From Bin5 sp965221145 (GTDB taxonomy: Bacteria; Chloroflexota; Anaerolineae; Caldilineales; Caldilineaceae): a stretch of DNA of 64,000 nucleotides. Each line of letters starts with the position of its first letter. Position 1 is the first letter of the stretch. The notes under the pieces were generated by a model. It searched no databases, had not been told where the DNA came from, and saw only the letters and a list, made by a program, of their open reading frames with translations. Below, in pieces: positions 59,319-64,000 of this stretch. The translations under genes were made by a program, and so were the position numbers. The DNA lies in NCBI GenBank assembly GCA_965221145.1, contig OZ244877.1:434001-498000 (forward strand), written 5' to 3'.

Positions 59319-60389
59319 CTACCCCGCCAAAAAATCGTCAATCGCGCGCTTGGCAATCCGGTACTGGCTCCCTATTCGCTTGGCCTGGAGCGAGCCGTCG
59401 TCAATCAGCGCCTGGATGTCGGCGGGCGAAACTTGCACATAGGCGGCGGCCTGCTCCAGCGTCATGACAGCCGGGACCGCGGCCAGTTGCGGCGCGGCGG
59501 GTTGACTCTGCGCACCACCGTTGGGCTGCGCAGCGCCCTGCATCGCGTTGGTGATCATGCCGGCCATGCCCGCGCCGAGGCCGATCCCCGCGCCCAGGCC
59601 CAAGCCTTCGCCCGTGCCGCCAGCGCCGCCCGGCTGCTGGGCCGCGTCCCCCAATGCCCGCGCCGTCTTGAACTGCATGTAGGCGTTCATATCGCCAATC
59701 GCGCCCATGCTGGCGCGTTCGTCGATCGCCTTGGCCGTCTCCTCGGTGGGGCTGATCGAGACGATGCGGAACTGCTTGAGCGCCAGCCCCATCGCCGCGA
59801 AATCATCCTGCAACGTGGCGCGCATCGCCGCGCTCAGCTCGTCAAAGAGGCGGGGCAGGTCGAGAATGCTGGTCATATTCTCGCCCCACATATCGGTCAT
59901 GCGGCTGATGATGACGCTGCGCAGGAAGTCGTTGATCTGCCCGGTGCGATACATGCCCTGCGTGCCGACGAACTGATCGACAAAACGCTTGGGATCGGCG
60001 ATCTGCATCGTGTAGTGGCCGAAGCCGCGCAGACGCACCAGCCCCAGATCGGTGTCGCGCAGGCTGATCGGCTCCGGCGTGCCCCATTTCATGTCGGTGA
60101 ACTCGCGCATGTTGGCGAAGAACACCTCGGCGGTGAAGATGTCCTGGCCGCCGGTGCCCATGCGCAGAAGCCCGGACAGGATCGGCAGGTTGAAAGTGGT
60201 GATCGTGTGTCGTCCCGGCTCGAACAGATCCAGCGATTTGCCGTCGCGATAGAAGACGGCGCGCTGGCTTTCGCGCACGATCACCTGGCTGCCCAGGCGA
60301 AAGTCGCCCGAACCGACCTCCGGCACGCGTATGACAAGGTCCTGCGCGCCCTGATCCGGCGCTTCAATGACATCAATAATCCTTGGCAT
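59319..60389 (-). CDS. SPFH/band-7 protein with C-terminal excisionase-like HTH
   Basis: 356 residues. Residues 1-240 are the SPFH (virion core protein/YdjI-like) domain: GSQVIVRESQRAVFYRDGKSLDLFEPGRHTITTFNLPIL, FGHYTMQIADPKRFVDQFVG and LKQFRIVSISPTEETAKAIDERASMGAIGDMNAYMQ. A glycine-rich linker (about 255-285) and a Gln/Ala/Pro linker follow. The last 50 residues, VMTLEQAAAYVQVSPADIQALIDDGSLQAKRIGSQYRIAKRAIDDFL, are an HTH_17 domain as in excisionases. SPFH proteins form membrane scaffolds. It is last in a minus-strand cluster with a coiled-coil protein, a zinc-ribbon protein and a DUF2207 protein. Confidence 0.9.
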   Translation of the reverse strand: MPRIIDVIEAPDQGAQDLVIRVPEVGSGDFRLGSQVIVRESQRAVFYRDGKSLDLFEPGRHTITTFNLPILSGLLRMGTGGQDIFTAEVFFANMREFTDMKWGTPEPISLRDTDLGLVRLRGFGHYTMQIADPKRFVDQFVGTQGMYRTGQINDFLRSVIISRMTDMWGENMTSILDLPRLFDELSAAMRATLQDDFAAMGLALKQFRIVSISPTEETAKAIDERASMGAIGDMNAYMQFKTARALGDAAQQPGGAGGTGEGLGLGAGIGLGAGMAGMITNAMQGAAQPNGGAQSQPAAPQLAAVPAVMTLEQAAAYVQVSPADIQALIDDGSLQAKRIGSQYRIAKRAIDDFLAG

Positions 60390-60463
60390 CAGTATTCTCC
60401 TGTCTGGCTATCAGGAAAAGAGGGTTGAGAGGATATTCCTCCTTACTCTCTCCTTGTCTGCAG

Positions 60464-60988
60464 CTACTCTCCATCCTCGATTGCCCGGCTGCGCCTGTCA
60501 AAGAGCCGCTGAAGTTCGGTCACCGTGTCGTTGACTGCCTCGATGGCCGGACCGATCGCGTCTCGGCTCGTGCTGGCTGCCTCCAGTTGACTGACCCGCT
60601 TTCTGATCTCTTGGGCGCGCTCTGCCAGGTCCACGTCAAAGCGATGCAGGGCGTCAAGCTGCTCTTCCTCGATCTTCACCGCCGCGAACAGCCCGGCATA
60701 ACCGTAGCTGGCGGTCTTGATACGGTCGATGAGCGTCTGCAACCGCTGAATCGCCCCGTCGGCGTCGTCCATGTAAGCCAACCCGCCGCCGCGCAGCAGT
60801 TTTTTCTGCACGTCGTACAGCCGCTGCTTTTCCTGCTCCAATTCGGTAACGAGCGCTTGGCGCAAGCGGTGGTCTGCCTCCCGGCGCAGTTCTTTGTCGT
60901 TATATTCGCGCACGAACGGCAGCCCCTTGAGCAGCCGCTCGATGGCGCCCATGCGTTCTTCGGCTCGGTCTACAAAGGAATCTGTCAT
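60464..60988 (-). CDS. Coiled-coil protein of the SPFH cluster
   Basis: 174 residues from ATG 60988; the longer open frame upstream lacks any ribosome site. Almost wholly helical with heptads: RLRQALVTELEQEKQRLYDVQKKLLRGG, GAIQRLQTLIDRIKTAS, DLAERAQEIRKRVSQLEAAS and AVNDTVTELQRLFDRRSR. No membrane segment. It probably assembles with the neighbouring SPFH protein. Family name not recognised. Confidence 0.75.
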   Translation of the reverse strand: MTDSFVDRAEERMGAIERLLKGLPFVREYNDKELRREADHRLRQALVTELEQEKQRLYDVQKKLLRGGGLAYMDDADGAIQRLQTLIDRIKTASYGYAGLFAAVKIEEEQLDALHRFDVDLAERAQEIRKRVSQLEAASTSRDAIGPAIEAVNDTVTELQRLFDRRSRAIEDGE

Positions 60989-61076
60989 CTTTGACCTCTC
61001 ATTCGGCCAACTTTCGACGCGCCTGTCGGGTGGGTCGAATGTTGGCCTCACTATGTGATGGGGATGATATGACACA

Positions 61077-61619
61077 TTACGTCGATCCGGCCGTGCGCGT
61101 TGCGGCGCGTTGCGTCAGGAAGATTTCGCTGCCGCACCAGGCGCATTGGATCAGCCCCTTACCGGCCAGTTCGACTTCGCCGCCGCAGTTGGGACAGTTG
61201 CGGCCGTCCGTCAACTTCTGGCTGTCGACGCTGAAGAGAAGACCTTTCTCCCAGTTGATGGCGCCGCTGAAAAGCTGCTTGCCCACCAGGTTGCGGATCA
61301 TATTTTCCACGGCCGCGCGCGGCTGCTGTAGTTCGACGATGATCTCCTGTATGCTCACCTGGCCCTGGGTCAGGACCATGTTCAGAATCTTCTTCTCCTG
61401 CGCGACCTGTGCGAACTCGCTCTCCTCCTGCTGACCCTTGCGCCAAAGATAGAAGCCGATGCCCAGCAGCGGCGCGCACACGACGACCGCCAGAAACAGT
61501 CCCAGGATCAGCCCGCCGGTGGTCGTGCCGGACGCCGCGACCGCGGCCGTCCAGCCAACGAATACGACCACAGTAATTCCCATGATTGCCAGGCCGACAA
61601 TCCGCCCGCCTCCACGCAT
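61077..61619 (-). CDS. Membrane protein with winged-helix-like and zinc-ribbon domains
   Basis: 180 residues. Two membrane helices (VGLAIMGITVVVFVGWTAAVAA and GLILGLFLAVVVCAPLLGIGFYL) precede a helical segment (EKKILNMVLTQGQVSIQEIIVELQQPRAAVENMIRNLVGKQLFSGAINWEKG) resembling a PCI/winged helix, and a C-terminal zinc ribbon, NCPNCGGEVELAGKGLIQCAWCGSEIF, with CxxC twice. It is 18 bases from the DUF2207 gene upstream and therefore likely cotranscribed. Confidence 0.8.
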   Translation of the reverse strand: MRGGGRIVGLAIMGITVVVFVGWTAAVAASGTTTGGLILGLFLAVVVCAPLLGIGFYLWRKGQQEESEFAQVAQEKKILNMVLTQGQVSIQEIIVELQQPRAAVENMIRNLVGKQLFSGAINWEKGLLFSVDSQKLTDGRNCPNCGGEVELAGKGLIQCAWCGSEIFLTQRAATRTAGST

Positions 61620-61637
61620 TTTTCACTCCTTGTCTCT

Positions 61638-63716
61638 CTATCCGAAACCGCCGCCTCCGCCTCCGCCCCCGCCGCCCCCGAAGCCGCCGCCACCGGAAAA
61701 GCCCCCGCCGCCGCTCCATCCCCCGCCGGCTGAGTTGGAACTGCTGGGGCGGCTGGTCATCGTGCTGCTGGTGCTGCTGAGCAACGCCCCCAGCCCTACG
61801 CTCATCCCCGCCAAACCGCTGCCCAACCCACGGCTGGCATCGCCCAACCCCCCACCAAGCCCGCCGCCTGCGCCACGCCCACCAATGTCGGGCATACCGC
61901 CGGCGCCATCCCGATGGGCGGTCGGGCCGGCATGACCTGTCCCGTAATACCGGCGCCGGTATGGGCCGTACATGGTTGGGTGGGGGATGTACCAGCCGGG
62001 CGCGGGCGCGTCGACCGCCTCAAATTTGCGGATGTACTGGGAATCCACGCCAAAGGCGATGGCAAAGGGCAGCCAGCGATCCCACAGTTCCTTCTGTTCC
62101 TCCAGATCGCTATAACGGTCGATATCTTGCAGATAGCGTTTGAACGCCTGCCAGCGGGCCGCCAGTTCGGCGCCTGCGTCGGTCTTGCGAGGCATAAAGC
62201 GCGCCAGTAGCAAGGCGCCGAAGGCGGTCACCGCAAGCCCCACACCGGGCAAGACAGCCGCGCCTGTCAGATTGCCGAACAGCGACACTAACCCGACACC
62301 AACCAGTCCTGCCAACACCAGCAGACCCACGCTCAGGCAGCCGTAGCGGTTGCGCACGGCTTCGGGGCTGTCGGCGAAGAAGCCCTGCTCGGTTACCTCA
62401 TTGTACAGCGCCTTCTTCAGGCCGGGCAGCTTACTGTGAAACTTGTCCCTCAGATCCGACAGTCTGACCTCACTCTGGTGGCCAAAGAGGCTGTCCAACA
62501 GGCGCTTTTCAAAGGAGGAGACCGGCAGTTCGCGATGTTCGTAGCGATAGATAAAGTCGCGCGCAGTGAAGAACCTCTCCGTCTGCTCCTCGGTGATGCT
62601 GATCACTTTGCGCTGCGCCAGATCCACCAGCGTGGCGACGATATCCCGCATTTCGGCCTGTTCGTCCAGCAACGTGCCGACAACGCCGGGAGAAAGATCA
62701 TCGGGCGGTTCCGGCAGGTAATCGGCGACCATCTCGACCGGTTTGTCGCGGCCTAAACGGTACCAGAGCAGATAGAGCGCGGCCGGTCCACCCAAGAGGA
62801 GGAGCAGGCCGAAAGCGCCGAACAACAGCGTAAGCGTCGGCGCCCAGCGCTCGCGAAAGCGTATTGCGGCCTCGCGTTCGGCCGCTTCGGCATCGGCCCG
62901 GGCCTGCCAGGGATGCGGTTCCCCGGCCACGATGTCGGGCGTAAACTCCACCCGCACTTCGAACTCTTCGCCGGGCGCCAGGCTGCGATTTATCTCAAAC
63001 GTGATCTCCCGTCTGCTCTCCAGAGGCGAGGCGGAGGCGTCCTCCCGTGCGTCCTTCCAAACTCCATCCCCCCGGTCAATGTACGCGGCCCACTCATGGA
63101 TCGCGGCCGGCGCCGCCACATTCACGCGTCCCGCCCGGACAGGGAAACCCCGGTCGCCGTAAATCGCTTTCCACCAGAGTTGGTCGCCGCCCTCGTAGTA
63201 GCGCAGGCCGCCATGCACGGCATAGGAAAGGGTATAGGTCTCACTTTCGTTGGCGATGGGCGGGAAATACCAGTAGATGACGTAACGGGATCCGTGATCA
63301 GTAACGATGAAGCTGTATGGCTCTCTGCCGCCTTTGACCAGGCGGTAGCTGTTGCCGCTGCCATCGGTCAGGGTCCAGTCGTTGAGAGAACCGAAATTCT
63401 GCTTGGGGATTTCACGATAGCCGAAAGTAAATGTGCCGCGCGTAAAATGGATCGTCTGATGCTCGGCCACGTCGAAAGCGCCGTCCTCGCGGATGACGAT
63501 ATCCACATCGAAGCGCTCCCAGACCAGCGACTTCTCCTGCGCGGAGGCGGATTGGACATGGACGATGAGCAGCGTGCCGAGCAATACTGCGACGACGGCG
63601 AGCAGACGTACAAATAAGCCGGTTCGTCTCCAACCCGATACATTGCGCCCAACTTGATGGGCGACGGGCAGCAGCTTCCGTCTATCGTGGGGGGGAAATT
63701 TCAAATGCAGGATCAT
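61638..63716 (-). CDS. DUF2207 membrane protein with glycine-rich C terminus
   Basis: 692 residues from ATG 63716, the first in-frame ATG with a purine-rich leader; the frame runs on to 63947 through repeat DNA. A signal-like helix (LFVRLLAVVAVLLGTLLIVHVQSASAQ) is followed by the DUF2207 ectodomain (VWERFDVDIVIREDGAFDVAEHQTIHF, SYAVHGGLRYYEGGDQLWWKAI), two membrane segments (LTLLFGAFGLLLLLGGPAALYLLWY; a second pair near LSVGLLVLAGLVGVGLVSLF), a cytoplasmic winged-helix-like stretch and a Gly-Ser-Gly low-complexity tail. The family is widespread in bacteria but its role is unknown. It starts the SPFH cluster. Confidence 0.88.
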   Translation of the reverse strand: MILHLKFPPHDRRKLLPVAHQVGRNVSGWRRTGLFVRLLAVVAVLLGTLLIVHVQSASAQEKSLVWERFDVDIVIREDGAFDVAEHQTIHFTRGTFTFGYREIPKQNFGSLNDWTLTDGSGNSYRLVKGGREPYSFIVTDHGSRYVIYWYFPPIANESETYTLSYAVHGGLRYYEGGDQLWWKAIYGDRGFPVRAGRVNVAAPAAIHEWAAYIDRGDGVWKDAREDASASPLESRREITFEINRSLAPGEEFEVRVEFTPDIVAGEPHPWQARADAEAAEREAAIRFRERWAPTLTLLFGAFGLLLLLGGPAALYLLWYRLGRDKPVEMVADYLPEPPDDLSPGVVGTLLDEQAEMRDIVATLVDLAQRKVISITEEQTERFFTARDFIYRYEHRELPVSSFEKRLLDSLFGHQSEVRLSDLRDKFHSKLPGLKKALYNEVTEQGFFADSPEAVRNRYGCLSVGLLVLAGLVGVGLVSLFGNLTGAAVLPGVGLAVTAFGALLLARFMPRKTDAGAELAARWQAFKRYLQDIDRYSDLEEQKELWDRWLPFAIAFGVDSQYIRKFEAVDAPAPGWYIPHPTMYGPYRRRYYGTGHAGPTAHRDGAGGMPDIGGRGAGGGLGGGLGDASRGLGSGLAGMSVGLGALLSSTSSTMTSRPSSSNSAGGGWSGGGGFSGGGGFGGGGGGGGGGGFG

Positions 63717-63831
63717 CTCCTCTCTTGGCGTTGGCGCGCGTGCATGCTCTAAGTCTCGCACAGCGCCACCTGACATGCCTGACATTCTACCAACTCTTTC
63801 GCTGACCGGTGAATCCCGCTGCCTTCTGCTC

Positions 63832-63872
63832 AGGCTTTTGCAAATGCCCACCAGATGGGGTCGCAAAAGCCT
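63832..63872. repeat. Palindromic repeat family B near the right edge
   Basis: Perfect 10-base arms AGGCTTTTGC and GCAAAAGCCT around a 21-base centre which, reversed, reads GACCCCATCTGGTGGGCA plus TTT, the same centre as the MaoC copies though the arms are unrelated. Confidence 0.8.
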
Positions 63873-63907
63873 TCGGCGCCCCTCGCGAGCAAGGGCGCTT
63901 TGTACGG

Positions 63908-64000
63908 CTACACGACCTGGTTGAGTAGCTCCGTCTCTCCTCTCCACAGCCGATTCAGATTCTCCAGCAGAATGTCGATCAGGTTTTCTTCGTACATGCA
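63908..64000 (-). CDS. C-terminal end of a protein entering from the right edge
   Basis: The minus strand reads (Cys)-MYEENLIDILLENLNRLWRG then ETELLNQVV and a TAG at 63908. The frame is open to the window edge, so this may be the end of a longer gene or a 29-residue peptide starting at 63997. No family recognised. Confidence 0.35.
   Translation of the reverse strand, partial: CMYEENLIDILLENLNRLWRGETELLNQVV

Noticed and set aside
1..64000. tRNA, rRNA, riboswitch or origin
   Set aside because: I looked for CCA-ended cloverleaves, conserved rRNA blocks, B12 riboswitch boxes (particularly before 29107) and DnaA-box clusters and saw none I could defend.

Overview
This window looks like a chromosomal segment of a high-GC, Gram-negative-like member of the Chloroflexota, possibly Caldilineales or Anaerolineae. 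The inference rests on gene content: coenzyme F420 genes, an F420-type luciferase-like oxidoreductase, AddAB, MeaB with a B12-binding protein, DUF5671 and DUF2207 membrane proteins, an SPFH cluster, and aerobic-type molybdenum hydroxylase subunits. No rRNA, tRNA or CRISPR array was seen, so the assignment is inference only.

Region 1 (1-9130) is a decayed array of polymorphic-toxin cassettes. Three Rhs core fragments, each cut at a different 5' point, are followed twice by related toxin tips carrying an HExxH zinc-protease motif. Each tip overlaps by ATGA with a related lipoprotein gene, the likely immunity protein. The first tip is separated from its core by a 104-bp inverted-repeat element. 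A tandemly duplicated pair of other lipoproteins lies upstream.

Region 2 (9243-25110) holds recombination and defence functions: addA/addB, an IS1 element, a broken DUF4160 gene coupled to a DUF2442-HTH gene, a frameshifted tyrosine recombinase abutting an N-terminally truncated STAND-type (Avs-like) protein, an AlbA_2/HATPase regulator, a FitAB toxin-antitoxin pair, and remnants of a DNA methylase and an IS3 transposase. It reads as an eroded defence island.

Region 3 (25200-48200) is metabolic: a FAD monooxygenase, comEA, an acyl-CoA dehydrogenase, a B12-binding protein plus meaB, Uma2, a zinc-type reductase-family MDR oxidoreductase, a MaoC-type dehydratase, a membrane-anchored Cas4-like nuclease, cofC/cofD/nitroreductase, a toxin-antitoxin pair, an LLM oxidoreductase, and the two parts of a xanthine dehydrogenase-family enzyme with an acetyltransferase and an acyltransferase between them. 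This region is seeded with two palindromic repeat families. Family A (8 copies, about 60 bp) is a hairpin whose loop carries an SD-like GGCGGA and often an ATG; two genes appear to start in it. Family B (at least 8 copies, 41-48 bp) has a conserved 20-22 nt centre and arms that differ from copy to copy yet stay complementary; three copies lie inside reading frames.

Region 4 (48200-57450) is a carbohydrate uptake operon (Tat-exported lipoprotein binding protein, two permeases, a putative glycosidase) that ends in wreckage: a DapA-family fragment, a GH4 pseudogene, an IS982-like element with an IS630-family element nested in it, and a second nearly identical IS1 copy that splits another reading frame.

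Region 5 (57640-64000) contains a VOC protein, a nitrilase-family amidase, an orphan HigA-like antitoxin and a minus-strand membrane cluster: DUF2207 protein, zinc-ribbon membrane protein, coiled-coil protein and an SPFH protein with an excisionase-like helix-turn-helix tail.
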